Positions 16,950 through 26,882 are shown, counted from the stretch's first letter. The stretch: DNA of 64,000 nucleotides from Tessaracoccus flavus (GCF_001997295.1 NZ_CP019605.1:2976001-3040000), one strand, 5' to 3'. The notes: generated by a model from the sequence alone, not told the origin. A program made the numbers and translations.

Positions 16950-18227
16950 ATGGAAGCTGAGATCCACGAGAGAGAGGCTGAGCGCGGCCCGCGTCGAGGG
17001 GTCTTGGTTCTCATGCCGAAGGATGCTCGCACGGCGACTGGCCCAGTGTCGGTGTGGTTGACGGCCGCCGGGTGGGCAGAGGCGGCCCAAGAGGCACATG
17101 GGGCAGCCTGGATGGTCACCCCGTCCGGCATTCTTGACGGCGGTGAGGCTCGGCTTTTGGCGACTTCCGCTCCAAGGGCGACGCTTCCTCCCGCGGCGGG
17201 GTGGAAGCGGCTCATCCCTACGACGTTGAAGACGTTGCGCAAGGATGTGCTGTCCTGGCGTCACGCTCGTTCGTTCAGAGAAGCCGGCCTTGAAGGTCCG
17301 TGGGAGCCGGAGGGTCCGCTATGGATCTGGCACCATCACGAACCGTTCCACGACAGCGGATTCGTAGCGAAGCGTCGGTTCGGTTGCCCAGTGGTCGTCT
17401 TCGTCGACGCGCCCACGGTGTGGGAGTCAGGCCAATGGGGCGTGAAGCGCCCAGGCTGGGGCAGACTGCTGGAGCGATTCGGCGAAGTCGCACAGCTCCG
17501 TGATGCCGATCTCATTGCCTGCGTCACCGAGGAAGTGGCCAATGAGGTCATTCGCCTCGGCGGGCCTCGTGAGCGCGTAATCGTGACCCCCACGGCCGTG
17601 GCCCTCGATCGCTTCAATGAGGACGTCAGCGGCGCGGAGGTCCGGGCTCGGTACGGTCTAGAGGGTCGGACCGTAGTCGGCTGGGTCGGGACGTTTCACA
17701 AGTTTCACGGTCTCGACCTGCTCGTCGAGGCTTACGCCGCTGTGGAGCGTGAGCGAAGGGACACATCACTCCTGCTGGTAGGTGACGGCCAAGACCGCCC
17801 ACGCATTGAAGCACTGGTGGACAGCTTCGGCCTCCGACAGGTCGTGTTCGCTGGCGCAGTCCCTCAGGATCAGGTACCCAGCCACCTCGCGGCTATGGAC
17901 GTAGCCAGTGTCGTTGACCCAGGCACGGGGAGCTTCCACTACTCACCCCTCAAACTCAAGGAGTACTTGGCATGCGGCCGCGCCGTCGTGGCCCCTGCCT
18001 CGGGTCAAGTGGCGCGGTACGTCGCGGACGGCACCCATGCCTTGCTGGTCCCGGCTGGTGACGCTCCGGCCCTCACACGGGCACTCCTTCGTCTGGTGGA
18101 CGACCCCGGGCTCCGATCCTCGCTGGGCGCCGCAGGGAACGCTTTGGTACGGGAGACGGGCACTTGGGCGCACCAGCTGCGAACGGTTGAAGACGCGCTG
18201 ACCAGCCGTGGGTGGGTCAGTGCCTAG
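16950..18227 (+). CDS. GT4-like glycosyltransferase
   Basis: About 425 residues from the ATG at 16950, chosen because GAGGGGGAG precedes it; the frame is open from 16893. The donor half has VVGWVGTFHKFHGLD (about 250), LLLVGDGQDRPRIE and GTGSFHYSPLKLKEYLACGR, where the usual E-x7-E glutamate pair is replaced by S..LKLKEY. This variant is seen in some GT4 proteins that keep only the second Glu. First gene of a four-gene EPS operon; substrate unknown. Confidence 0.82.
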   Translation: MEAEIHEREAERGPRRGVLVLMPKDARTATGPVSVWLTAAGWAEAAQEAHGAAWMVTPSGILDGGEARLLATSAPRATLPPAAGWKRLIPTTLKTLRKDVLSWRHARSFREAGLEGPWEPEGPLWIWHHHEPFHDSGFVAKRRFGCPVVVFVDAPTVWESGQWGVKRPGWGRLLERFGEVAQLRDADLIACVTEEVANEVIRLGGPRERVIVTPTAVALDRFNEDVSGAEVRARYGLEGRTVVGWVGTFHKFHGLDLLVEAYAAVERERRDTSLLLVGDGQDRPRIEALVDSFGLRQVVFAGAVPQDQVPSHLAAMDVASVVDPGTGSFHYSPLKLKEYLACGRAVVAPASGQVARYVADGTHALLVPAGDAPALTRALLRLVDDPGLRSSLGAAGNALVRETGTWAHQLRTVEDALTSRGWVSA

Positions 18228-19389
18228 CAACCCCCCTGATAGCCAGCAGCCCTCTCGCGTGCCGAGGATCGTCCACATCCTCTTTGGTGGCCTCGGGGGC
18301 CATGGGTCGGTGGTGTTCTCGCTCATCAAAGCCAGTCGGGGAGCCGCCCTTCACGAGCTTGCCTTTGTCAGCACGGGCGAGTTGTTAACGGACTACCGCG
18401 CCAAGTGCGAGCGTGACGGAATCACGTACGTGCACGAGCGGACGTCCGGCGGAGCGGACTTTGGATTCCAGTGGCGCCTGTTCCGCTGGATACTGGCGCG
18501 GCGCCCAGACACGGTCGTCGTGCACTCCACGGGATCTGTCGGGGCCGCATTGGCCGTGAAGCTGCTGCGCTGGCACACCCGAATCGTCGTCGTGGAGCAC
18601 CAGTCCTGGGATCTCCGAGGACGCCGGTACAACATCGCCACCACGCTCTCCCTGTTGGCCGCCGACAACGTGCTCGTCCTGAACGAGGACTACGTACGCA
18701 AACTGAGAGGGCACTTCCCCCGGGTCTCTCGTCGGGTGTCCATCGACGTCGTCCGCAACGGTATCGATACGGACCACTACGTCCCCCGGCCTATGCCTTC
18801 GTGGCCGGCCGAAACACTACTTATTGGAATGCAGTCACGCATCATCCCCATCAAGGACCATGCAACGTTGATACGCGCCATTCATCTCTTGCGGGAGAGG
18901 GGTCTCGACGTTCACCTAGAACTAGCTGGTGACGGTTCCAGCCGAGGCGATCTCGAGGCGCTGGTGAGCGACCTCGACTTACGAGATAGAGTCACGTTCC
19001 GCGGGATGCTGAACGAGTCAGAGCTCGTGGAGTTTCTGCAGGGGCTCGACATTTACGTCCACGCTTCTCTCGGAGAGGCTATGAGCACGGCGTTGCTGCA
19101 GGCTATGAGTTGCGGGCTGCCCGTGGTGGCGTCGGATGTGCCAGGCATCGCCGATCTCGTCGCTGGATCCGACGCGGCTATCCTCGTGCCCCCCCAGTCG
19201 CCAGAGCCCCTGGCCGACGTCGTTGCTTCGCTGTGTGCCGATCCGAAGGGACGCGAGTCGCTCGGCAAAGCTGCGCGCGAGTTCGTGATGTCCGGCTACA
19301 GCCTGGATGCGATGTGGCAAAGCTACGGGCCATTCCTCGTGGGAACGCACGGGAGGCGCTCGGCCGGACGTGGAGGATCGGCGTCGTGA
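18208..19389 (+). CDS. GT4 family glycosyltransferase
   Basis: 393 residues from the GTG at 18208; GTG 18220 is an equally good start with a GGTGGG sequence before it. Both overlap the end of the previous gene. Donor-domain marks: SRIIPIKDHATLIRA (about 208), LELAGDGSSRGDLE and ASLGEAMSTALLQAMSCGLPV (E-x7-Q rather than E-x7-E). The acceptor domain has the GGLGGHG loop. Translationally coupled on both sides. Confidence 0.87.
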   Translation: MGGSVPSNPPDSQQPSRVPRIVHILFGGLGGHGSVVFSLIKASRGAALHELAFVSTGELLTDYRAKCERDGITYVHERTSGGADFGFQWRLFRWILARRPDTVVVHSTGSVGAALAVKLLRWHTRIVVVEHQSWDLRGRRYNIATTLSLLAADNVLVLNEDYVRKLRGHFPRVSRRVSIDVVRNGIDTDHYVPRPMPSWPAETLLIGMQSRIIPIKDHATLIRAIHLLRERGLDVHLELAGDGSSRGDLEALVSDLDLRDRVTFRGMLNESELVEFLQGLDIYVHASLGEAMSTALLQAMSCGLPVVASDVPGIADLVAGSDAAILVPPQSPEPLADVVASLCADPKGRESLGKAAREFVMSGYSLDAMWQSYGPFLVGTHGRRSAGRGGSAS

Positions 19390-20036
19390 TCGTCGAGTTC
19401 GTCGGCCCCCCCGGCGCAGGAAAGTCCACGATTGCCCGGGAGTTGGCCCGTCTCACGGGACAGTCGAGCGTCACTCTTGACGGCTACCGGACGCCCCAGG
19501 GGCGCCTCTTGTCTCCCCGCGAGGTCACCCTTCAAAGATGGTGGTCAGCGGCTTCACAGCCCGCGCTAGCGCGGGCTGCACTGGATTGCGCGCGTCGAGA
19601 GGGTAGGGGCCTGGCGCTCAGTTGGATGATCAACCTCGCGCGTCGGAATCGCATGATGGAAGACCTCGAGGGTGGCGGTCTCATCCTTGAGGAGGGTACG
19701 TTGAGCGCCCTGTGCCTCGCACAGGCGGCACGGTCCCGACCCTGGGAGATGCTCTCCGTACTGCCGCACCTCGCACACGGCGACACGGTTGTCGTTATCG
19801 ATATCGACGTAGACACAGCAGTGGAGCGGATCCGACTCCGCCAAGGAATCCTGGCGGATAGGGACGCCGGTAGCTTGCGGAGGCTCATCTCGGGTTATCA
19901 AAGTGCTCTAGCTGAACTGAGCTCCGCGATTGACCCGGCACCCATTCAGATGACCTCCGACCAACTTCCCAACATAATCGCCGCCCGATTGCTGGAGTTG
20001 CTCTCAGAGCCGGCTCTCGCTCGGGGGGCGCGTTGA
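19386..20036 (+). CDS. P-loop kinase-like NTPase of an EPS operon
   Basis: 216 residues from the GTG that overlaps the previous stop (GTGA). VEFVGPPGAGKSTIA near the N-terminus is a perfect Walker A, and TVVVIDIDVDTAVERIRLRQG in the second half looks like the lid/base-binding part of nucleoside- or shikimate-kinase-like folds. No homologue with a proven role is recognised. Small P-loop kinases of this type sit in many capsule operons and may phosphorylate a sugar or lipid acceptor; that is inference. Confidence 0.75.
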   Translation: MIVEFVGPPGAGKSTIARELARLTGQSSVTLDGYRTPQGRLLSPREVTLQRWWSAASQPALARAALDCARREGRGLALSWMINLARRNRMMEDLEGGGLILEEGTLSALCLAQAARSRPWEMLSVLPHLAHGDTVVVIDIDVDTAVERIRLRQGILADRDAGSLRRLISGYQSALAELSSAIDPAPIQMTSDQLPNIIAARLLELLSEPALARGAR

Positions 20037-21550
20037 GCCTCACGCGGTTTGATTTCGCCCGGAGAAACGCGGGCTTCGGGCTGATCTCAACGCTTGTCAC
20101 GGTCGTCCTCGGGTTCGTCTCCCGAAGTATCTTCATTGCCGAACTGGGCGCCGCTTACCTAGGCGTCAACACGCTGATGCTGAACGTCGTTGGGGTGCTC
20201 TCTTTCGCGGAGCTCGGGATTGGTTCAGCGATGAGTTACAGCCTCTACAAGCCCGTGGCGGAAGGGGACGCCCCTCTGGTTCGTGCCCTCAGCGACTTCT
20301 ACAAGAAGGCCTACCGGGTCATCGCCCTGATAGTGACGATCGTGGGCTTGGCGCTCCTTCCGTTCATTCCGAACCTCGCGAACGAGGCTGGGGATTTGGG
20401 TGATCTGCGCGTCTACTACACCTTGTACCTGCTCGCCAACGTGATGAGCTACTTCGCGGTCTACAAGACGGGCCTCGCTACCGCCGAACAACGGACCTAT
20501 CTGGTCACGAACATCCGCACGGTAGCTTCGGTCGTCCTGCAAGTTGCACAGATCGTTAGCCTCCTCATCTGGGGTGACTTCCTGATCTATCTCGTGGTCA
20601 TGGTGCTCGCACGAGCAGCGGAACAACTCTTCCTGAACGTGTATCTGAGCCGCAGGTACCGAAATTACCTGCAGCCACCGGATGCACCCTTGCGTCAGGA
20701 GCAGCTCGAGCCGATCAAGCGGAACGTCAAGGCGCTCATCTGGCACAAGCTCGGAGACGTGGCAGTCAACCAGACCGATAGCATCATCATCGCTGCCTTC
20801 GTGAACGTGACGGTGCTCGGCTTCATCGCGAACTATAACCTGATCATCAACACGGCTTCTATGCTCCTGCTCGTGATCATGAACGCTGCGATCGGGAGTT
20901 TCGGGAATGCGATTGCGACGGCAGCTCCAAAGGATGTGTACCGCAACTACAAGACCTATAGGTTTGCGGCCTTCTGGATCTACGGGATGGCGACCGCTGG
21001 GATGTACGCCCTCATCACGCCTCTCATCACCTTGTGGCTTGGGCCCGACATGGTAATTCCGCAGGAAGTGGCTCTGCTGATTCTGCTTAACTTCTACCTC
21101 TTGGGCCAGCGTGCCACTGTCAACACGGTGAAGTCAGCGGCTGGTATCTGGGATGCGGACAAGTACTTGCCGCTCATCCAGGCGATCGTCAACCTCGGAC
21201 TCTCGATCATCTTGGTCCAAGCCGTTGGCCTGGTGGGGGTCTTCATCGGTACCCTCGCGCAGGGCCTCTTGGCCACCATCGTGCGACCGCTCATCGTCTA
21301 CCCCCGTGTCTTTGGTAGTCCTGCGCGGGAGTACTTCATCGATGGGGCCAAGTACCTTCTGGTGCTCGTCGTTGCCGCTGTGAGTTCTGCCCTTGCCGTG
21401 GACGCGTGGCTTGGGCCCATTACCTTGGGGTCCATGCTGCTGGCGATCCTCTGCGTCGGGCTCTGGATCAATCTGATCTTTGCGCTTGTCTTCGGGCGGC
21501 GACCGGAGTTCACCGAACTTGTTCGTCGACTCTCACCGCGCAAGCGGTAG
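20033..21550 (+). CDS. Wzx-type oligosaccharide flippase
   Basis: 505 residues, 12-14 hydrophobic segments, MOP/MATE-like exporter fold. The N-terminus (RNAGFGLISTLVTVVLGFVSRSIF split over helix 1) and a conserved TDSIIIAAF stretch (about 245) fit Wzx proteins of Gram-positive capsule loci. It flips undecaprenyl-linked repeat units. TTG start overlaps the previous TGA (TTGA). Last gene of the 16.9-21.5 kb operon and the only intact flippase candidate in the window. Confidence 0.88.
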   Translation: MSLTRFDFARRNAGFGLISTLVTVVLGFVSRSIFIAELGAAYLGVNTLMLNVVGVLSFAELGIGSAMSYSLYKPVAEGDAPLVRALSDFYKKAYRVIALIVTIVGLALLPFIPNLANEAGDLGDLRVYYTLYLLANVMSYFAVYKTGLATAEQRTYLVTNIRTVASVVLQVAQIVSLLIWGDFLIYLVVMVLARAAEQLFLNVYLSRRYRNYLQPPDAPLRQEQLEPIKRNVKALIWHKLGDVAVNQTDSIIIAAFVNVTVLGFIANYNLIINTASMLLLVIMNAAIGSFGNAIATAAPKDVYRNYKTYRFAAFWIYGMATAGMYALITPLITLWLGPDMVIPQEVALLILLNFYLLGQRATVNTVKSAAGIWDADKYLPLIQAIVNLGLSIILVQAVGLVGVFIGTLAQGLLATIVRPLIVYPRVFGSPAREYFIDGAKYLLVLVVAAVSSALAVDAWLGPITLGSMLLAILCVGLWINLIFALVFGRRPEFTELVRRLSPRKR

Positions 21551-21642
21551 GGCTGCGTTCAGTGCCAACTCGTCCATTCGCTGGCCCAGAAGGAAATCTC
21601 AGACCAGAGAGCGGGGCACAGGAGGCTTAGCGACGCTTATTG

Positions 21643-21661
21643 CGGTTGAGCCCCTCAACCG
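21643..21661. terminator. Hairpin between converging operons
   Basis: CGGTTGAG, loop CCC, CTCAACCG: a perfect 8-bp stem with a 3-base loop between the converging Wzx and pyruvyl transferase genes. No T-run is seen on either strand, so bidirectional termination is likely by position only. Confidence 0.5.
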
Positions 21662-21693
21662 GCTCGCTGACCGTCAGTGTCTCGCCCGCCAGA

Positions 21694-22806
21694 TCAGAGT
21701 TGTAGTGAGGTTCTCAGGAAGCCCAGCGACTTCGAGCGAGCCGTCGCCAATCTGTCATCCACGGCGGACCAATCGATCTCCGTTGCTCCATCCAAGTTGT
21801 CAGCTTGGGCTAGGAATCGGTCCGTTAGCCCGGTGTGGCTTAGCAGCGTCTCGAATCGAGAGTTCATCCCGCCCCTGCCGACCAACAGAAACGGGCGGTG
21901 GAAAAGCACAGCGAAAACTGCGGTGTGGAATGAGTCGGTCACGACCAGTTCCGAACCCTGAATGGCGCCGATGAACTCCAGCGGCCCCATCGCCAGCAAC
22001 TCGGGGTCGATGGGATCGTGCAGATCCACGATCTCCAGGTCCTTCCTGCGGGCGAATCCCTCGACGCCACTCAGATCAGCACCGGATGCGGGCGTTCCAT
22101 CACCAGCGGCAAGCATGAACTTCGCCACGTATCCGCCACCTGACAACCGATGCGGCCTCCGTGCCAGTTCGTGCCAGCGGCTGGGCTCCAACACCATGGT
22201 GGGATCCAGTACGACCTGTGCATCCAGCCCTGCCAGCTCACGGACGAGCTCGGAGGCGCGCTCCTCCCGGACCGACACGGTTGTCAAACCCCGCAGACCA
22301 TTCCGATAGCGGCCCGCTGCGTACTTCGGGATGGAAGGCACCCCGAAACTCGCGGCGTAGGCGATGCGCCTGCCCTCCGGAGCGAAGCTGAGAAACCACT
22401 CCGGATTCGCATGCGTGTAGGCGGGATTCCAGACCTGATCAGATCCCACGACGAAGTGGCTGTATAGAGCAAGCTCCTCAGTGCTCATGTCCTGAAACCC
22501 CGCGGGTGCCACTTGGATGAACTCTTCGCTGAATGCACGGATGGCGGCTTGGCGCTCCGGCGGGGACGAGTACGTGTCCGGTCGGATGCCAGCGCCTCGC
22601 TGACGAACCCGCTCGAACAGTTCCTGTGGCGGCGTAAGCGCAAGGCGCTTGGCCCTGACGAGACGGGATTCCGCACGCGGCAGCCCGTCGATGGCCTCGA
22701 CACGTTCGACACCCAGAGACTTAAGTACCTCCTGCAACGCATAGTTCTGCAGTCGGTTGCCGAAGTTGGTGTACCCCCCAAGGGTCACGATGCCTACCGC
22801 GCTCAC
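21694..22806 (-). CDS. Polysaccharide pyruvyl transferase family protein
   Basis: 370 residues, last gene of the long minus-strand EPS operon. Family marks: LGGYTNFGNRLQNYALQ at the start, FVVGSDQVWNPAY (about 115), AASFGV, and VTDSFHTAVFAVLF (about 285). These enzymes move pyruvate from PEP to hydroxyls of polysaccharide sugars, giving a negative charge; some relatives have other roles. GTG start overlaps the previous TGA. The nitroreductase three genes upstream is a frequent companion of this family. Confidence 0.9.
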   Translation of the reverse strand: MSAVGIVTLGGYTNFGNRLQNYALQEVLKSLGVERVEAIDGLPRAESRLVRAKRLALTPPQELFERVRQRGAGIRPDTYSSPPERQAAIRAFSEEFIQVAPAGFQDMSTEELALYSHFVVGSDQVWNPAYTHANPEWFLSFAPEGRRIAYAASFGVPSIPKYAAGRYRNGLRGLTTVSVREERASELVRELAGLDAQVVLDPTMVLEPSRWHELARRPHRLSGGGYVAKFMLAAGDGTPASGADLSGVEGFARRKDLEIVDLHDPIDPELLAMGPLEFIGAIQGSELVVTDSFHTAVFAVLFHRPFLLVGRGGMNSRFETLLSHTGLTDRFLAQADNLDGATEIDWSAVDDRLATARSKSLGFLRTSLQL

Positions 22807-23804
22807 GGTTGCCTCACTCCCTGCCTAGCGCGCCCGCTCAGACGTTCCAACCGAAGTTGGTTCAGCCGAACGAAAAGCATAGGACTCACGGCCAAGGTCC
22901 CGGCCTTCAGCCGGGTGGACATACCCAGCCCGCGCGCCAAGACAATCTTCGAAGACTCAGTCCTGATTGTCTTGATCAACGTAGGAATCTCTGGCGTCCA
23001 GTCTCGCCTCGGTTGAGCGTAAGCGTCTTGCGCCAATGTCGCGAAGATGTTGGCCCGCGTCGCCACGACGAAGGGAGCCAAGTGAGGTGCCGCTTCCTCG
23101 ACCATCCTCTGCAAGACATGCGTCATTTCGATGCCCGTTAGCCGCTTTGGGTTGACCTTGCTGCGCGTTGCGCTGTCCTTCGATTGCACGTAGTGGTAGT
23201 ACGGATCGGGGATGAGGAACGACCATCTCGCCCGCCGGGCCACCTCTATGACGAAGACCGTGTCCTCACCCCAGTGCAGGTCTTCTCTGAATCGGGTCGG
23301 CCCGATCAACTCCCGGCGGAACACTCTGGTCCAGACGAAACGGTTCGTCGTCTCAAGGACGGCTTCCAGCCCAGTCACCGTGCCGTGCAGCCCATGGAAG
23401 CGCCCGGAGATTCCGTAAGCCACGGACTCCGCGGCCTGATCTACGAAGTACTGGAAAGAGACGAAGTCGATGTCGTTGCCGTCGAACGCCCCGACAACGC
23501 TCGCATACGTCTCGGGCTCCAGCCAGTCGTCCGAATCGACGAAGCTGACGTAGTCACCCTGGGCCGAGGCCAAACCGACGTTTCTGGCCCGCGAGACGCC
23601 AGCGTTCTTCTGGGTCACCACCCGAGCCCGAGTGTCCTCAGCGGCGAACGCCTCCAGCATCTGGAGACTGCGATCCGTGGACCCGTCATCGACGAGGATG
23701 ATCTCCAGATCACGATACGTCTGCCCGGCCAGGCTCGCGAGGCACTTGGGAAGGTGGGCCTCCGCGTTGTATACGGGGACAATGACACTAACCGTCCCCG
23801 GCAT
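22803..23804 (-). CDS. GT2 family glycosyltransferase
   Basis: 333 residues. ATG at 23804 is chosen for the GGGGGAAGGG sequence before it and because the GT-A domain starts at once (VSVIVPVYNAEAHL). DDGSTDRS and the metal-binding FVDSDDWLEP (DxD region, about 85-94) are intact, and HWGEDTVF (about 180) is the likely catalytic-loop ED. Overlaps neighbours at both ends. Confidence 0.9.
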   Translation of the reverse strand: MPGTVSVIVPVYNAEAHLPKCLASLAGQTYRDLEIILVDDGSTDRSLQMLEAFAAEDTRARVVTQKNAGVSRARNVGLASAQGDYVSFVDSDDWLEPETYASVVGAFDGNDIDFVSFQYFVDQAAESVAYGISGRFHGLHGTVTGLEAVLETTNRFVWTRVFRRELIGPTRFREDLHWGEDTVFVIEVARRARWSFLIPDPYYHYVQSKDSATRSKVNPKRLTGIEMTHVLQRMVEEAAPHLAPFVVATRANIFATLAQDAYAQPRRDWTPEIPTLIKTIRTESSKIVLARGLGMSTRLKAGTLAVSPMLFVRLNQLRLERLSGRARQGVRQP

Positions 23805-25899
23805 CGGTGCCCTTCCCCCGCAGCCGCCAGTTGATGTCGTATGCATACATGACGTCAGCTACCCACATGCGTGCACCGGCTAGAAGCGACCCGGCACCCC
23901 GCCTGTACTGCTCAATCCTGAGCAAGAGCGCCCCGCCCTGCAGAAGGCTCGGGTTCTCGGTGAAGTTGATCCTTCGTTGAAGGTGCTCTGCCATGTCGGT
24001 GATGAGCTCGGCCTGGATTGGGTCGAGGGAGTCTTGCACCTGGGGCTCCTGTAGCAGGGACAGGTGAGCTTTCTGGGCCTCGCGCAGCATGAGGATTCGC
24101 TTGCTGTTGGGGCTTGCCAAGGCGCTCTTCTTCCGGAGACGACCCAAGGAGATGTTGGAATCGTGGACCCGCCGCCGCACCAACCGCTCCGGCACCAATA
24201 CGGCCCGGCCGAAGATTGCACTCAGGATCCCGATATACCAGTCAGCGCCTAGGCTCTTGCTCAGCGCCGGGTAGTGAGTGATGCTGGCGATAGTCCGTAC
24301 GAGTTCTCCCCGAACGCCCATCGCATGGAGGGGGATCCGAGACGATCCAAGGAAGTCGATCAAGTCGAGCCGTCTGGCTCCAACGTAGTTGCCAGGCAGA
24401 GCAACCTCCCCTACGCGACGGCTCAGACCCTCGTCATCGACAAGAAGCCCTCGGGAGTCGATCAGACTGGTTCTGGACACCACCAGACTCAGCCCTGGGT
24501 CTTGCTGAAGATAGTCGGCCAGGGTCGCCGCCTTGTTCGGCTCCCAAACGTCATCCTGGTCAGCGAGCAGCACGAGGTCGCCGTTTAAGCCCTTGAGGTG
24601 GGTGAGGACGTTCGAGGCCGGGCCAAGGTTGCGCTCGTTCTGCACAATCGACCAACCACTGAGGCCCCTGTCTCGGATGAACCGCTCGACGATGTCAACG
24701 GTGTCGTCCGTGGAGCCGTCGTCGGCGATGAGCACTTGCGCGACCGGCATCGTCTGCTGCGCGATTGATTCTAGCTGCGCTTCAATGAACCTCGCGCCGT
24801 TGTACGTGGTGATGAGCGCCGAGACCGTCGCGATTGGCTGCACACCTACGCTGCCCTGCGGCGCAACGTGTTGAGGCGTTCCCGCGGGCGAGACGGGGCG
24901 CGTCACCATTGCCTGCACAAGCTTGGCGCGGAGACGCAAACGGTCCTTCCCTCTTGGATGGGCCAGCTCCCCTAGACGCCGATGAGAAACACGTGCCAAG
25001 GTTCCATCGCCGGCCTTCGCGGCGATGTCGAGCACCTTCCGCTCTCTGAGCTCATCGATGAGCCGTTCCCACTTGATCTTCTCCGCGTCACTCATCGGGA
25101 TCGTTTCCAGCGTGCGGAGCTTGAACTCACGGTGCTCGTCTGCCCGATGAATCTGGGCCTCAGGTGATGTGTCCCCACGGGACATGCTGTTGGGGAGGAT
25201 CATGTAGTTGTAGAGGGGGCGATCAAGATAGTGGCGCTCGTACTTGTGGTAGAGCGGGAGCAGCATCTGCCAGTTCTGTCCACGACGGGCAGGGTAGATC
25301 TCACGTCCAGGATGGGTTTCGTCAAACATCGACATCCGGGCCATGTGGCAGCCGGGCGCGAAGATGGACCCGGCACGCAACAAATGCTCGAACTGCCACG
25401 GTTCATGGCTGGTGGGGAAGGAGGTTGAGACCCTCCCAGTGACATTCGATGGGTCGCGGGCGTCCCGGATCCATGCGTCAGATGTGACCACACCGACCTC
25501 AGGACGGGCCTCCAGGATGGCCACCCTCTCCTCAACCGAGGTCGGCTCCAGATAGTCGTCCGCATCAGGCCAGCAGACGTAATCACCGGTCACGTGTCGG
25601 AGCCCCGCGTAGATGGCGCCACCAAGCCCGGCGTTCTCCTGCTGGACGTAGACGAATCGGGAGAGGCGATGACGGAGTCGCGGCTCGTAGGCGCGAACGA
25701 TGTCATCCGTCCCGTCGGTTGAGCCATCGTTGACGAGGATGAACTCGATGTTTGGGTGGGTCTGCGCCAACACCGACTCGATCAGCTTGGAGACGTGCTG
25801 TTCCCCGTTGAAGCAGGGCGTGATGATACTGACCAGCGGCGCGGTGCTGCTTGCCTGCGCCTCATTGTCGGGCTCAGGGGTGGAACCAAGCGAGGTCAT
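23788..25899 (-). CDS. Tandem GT2 glycosyltransferase (two catalytic domains)
   Basis: 703 residues from ATG 25899, which follows AGAGGAG. Domain 1 (about 20-245): VSIITPCFNGEQHV, NDGSTDGTD, CWPDADDYLEP. Domain 2 (about 355-590): SALITTYNGARFIE, DDGSTDDTVD, LADQDDVWEPNK. Both keep GT-A metal motifs, so one chain could add two sugars in sequence, as in bifunctional capsule synthases. Domain 2 resembles rhamnosyl-type GT2 enzymes, which is a guess. The linker is basic and helical. Overlaps the nitroreductase gene. Confidence 0.88.
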   Translation of the reverse strand: MTSLGSTPEPDNEAQASSTAPLVSIITPCFNGEQHVSKLIESVLAQTHPNIEFILVNDGSTDGTDDIVRAYEPRLRHRLSRFVYVQQENAGLGGAIYAGLRHVTGDYVCWPDADDYLEPTSVEERVAILEARPEVGVVTSDAWIRDARDPSNVTGRVSTSFPTSHEPWQFEHLLRAGSIFAPGCHMARMSMFDETHPGREIYPARRGQNWQMLLPLYHKYERHYLDRPLYNYMILPNSMSRGDTSPEAQIHRADEHREFKLRTLETIPMSDAEKIKWERLIDELRERKVLDIAAKAGDGTLARVSHRRLGELAHPRGKDRLRLRAKLVQAMVTRPVSPAGTPQHVAPQGSVGVQPIATVSALITTYNGARFIEAQLESIAQQTMPVAQVLIADDGSTDDTVDIVERFIRDRGLSGWSIVQNERNLGPASNVLTHLKGLNGDLVLLADQDDVWEPNKAATLADYLQQDPGLSLVVSRTSLIDSRGLLVDDEGLSRRVGEVALPGNYVGARRLDLIDFLGSSRIPLHAMGVRGELVRTIASITHYPALSKSLGADWYIGILSAIFGRAVLVPERLVRRRVHDSNISLGRLRKKSALASPNSKRILMLREAQKAHLSLLQEPQVQDSLDPIQAELITDMAEHLQRRINFTENPSLLQGGALLLRIEQYRRGAGSLLAGARMWVADVMYAYDINWRLRGKGTDAGDG

Positions 25900-26827
25900 C
25901 GATGCTCCTCTTCTGGCTTCGTGCGACTCGCGCACCTTCCTTCGCGTGGCCGAACGCGATGACCACGACGATATCCTCCCCTTCGGGAATGTCGGCCACC
26001 TTCCGCAGGCGAGCGCTGCTTACGCTTGGCAGCGACCAGTTGAGCATGCACGTGGCAAAGCCCCTGGCGTGGGCCGCCCACACTAACGTCATCGCAAAAA
26101 GTCCCCCGTCCACCCAGCGCTGATTGCGCTCATCGGGGCCGACGAAGAGTGCCCGCCGGGCGGTGACGACGCCCACGGCTGGCACTACGTGGGCAAAGCC
26201 GGTGGCGCCGTTCTGGATCTTCAGGATCGCGTCGATGTCCTCACGAGAGCGGTACATGTGCACTCGGAACCCCTGCCTGTTGCAAACGGAGGGCGTGTTG
26301 CGGGCCAGCTCGACGATCGAACGGAGTTCCCCCTCCGTCGGCACGTTGTCGGGGTCGAAGTTCCGGACGCTGTGGCGGGAGCCGAAGAAGACGCGCGCGC
26401 CGTCCTCGTCCAGAGCCACGGGCGCGGACGTGAGGAATGGCGTGGCCTCGACGTTGATGGATCCCTGCTCGTTCCACTCGTCCAAGCTCTCCAATGCGCG
26501 CTCACCGTAGCCGATGTAAGGCCGCTCGCGGGTTTCAGAGGGTGTCTGAGAAAGGAGTGCGGACATCCGCTCCCGCAGCTCCTTGCCGAATGGGCGCTTG
26601 GGAGCCGGAAGCGCGAGTCCCTTCTCCACTCGGTGATAATCCATAGTGACACGGGCCTCGTGCCTTGCCGGAGTGTGGACAGCACGCGACCACGCGTCGC
26701 TCGAGCCGGCAGCACGTTGGTATCGCCAGCCGTCAATCAAGGTCTCCCGGAGCGCCACCGCCTCGTGGCGTATGGGCATTGGGATCAGCCCCGCGACAGC
26801 TTGCCGCAACAGACTAAGGAGTCTCAT
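25874..26827 (-). CDS. Nitroreductase family flavoprotein of the EPS operon
   Basis: 317 residues from ATG 26827 (GGAGGA before it). The C-terminal 190 residues carry the nitroreductase fold: RHSVRNFDP (FMN phosphate site, about 165), NTPSVCNRQGFRVHMY and FAMTLVWAAHARGFATCMLNW. The N-terminal 110 residues, with DYHRVEKGLALP, match the longer form found in polysaccharide loci rather than drug-reducing enzymes. It may reduce or oxidise a sugar or lipid intermediate; no substrate is known. Confidence 0.85.
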   Translation of the reverse strand: MRLLSLLRQAVAGLIPMPIRHEAVALRETLIDGWRYQRAAGSSDAWSRAVHTPARHEARVTMDYHRVEKGLALPAPKRPFGKELRERMSALLSQTPSETRERPYIGYGERALESLDEWNEQGSINVEATPFLTSAPVALDEDGARVFFGSRHSVRNFDPDNVPTEGELRSIVELARNTPSVCNRQGFRVHMYRSREDIDAILKIQNGATGFAHVVPAVGVVTARRALFVGPDERNQRWVDGGLFAMTLVWAAHARGFATCMLNWSLPSVSSARLRKVADIPEGEDIVVVIAFGHAKEGARVARSQKRSIDDLAWFHP

Positions 26828-26882
26828 CCGAGCTTTCCTCCGCATGCTAGATGTATCAATGGTCGACGCCTACCTTCCGGAG

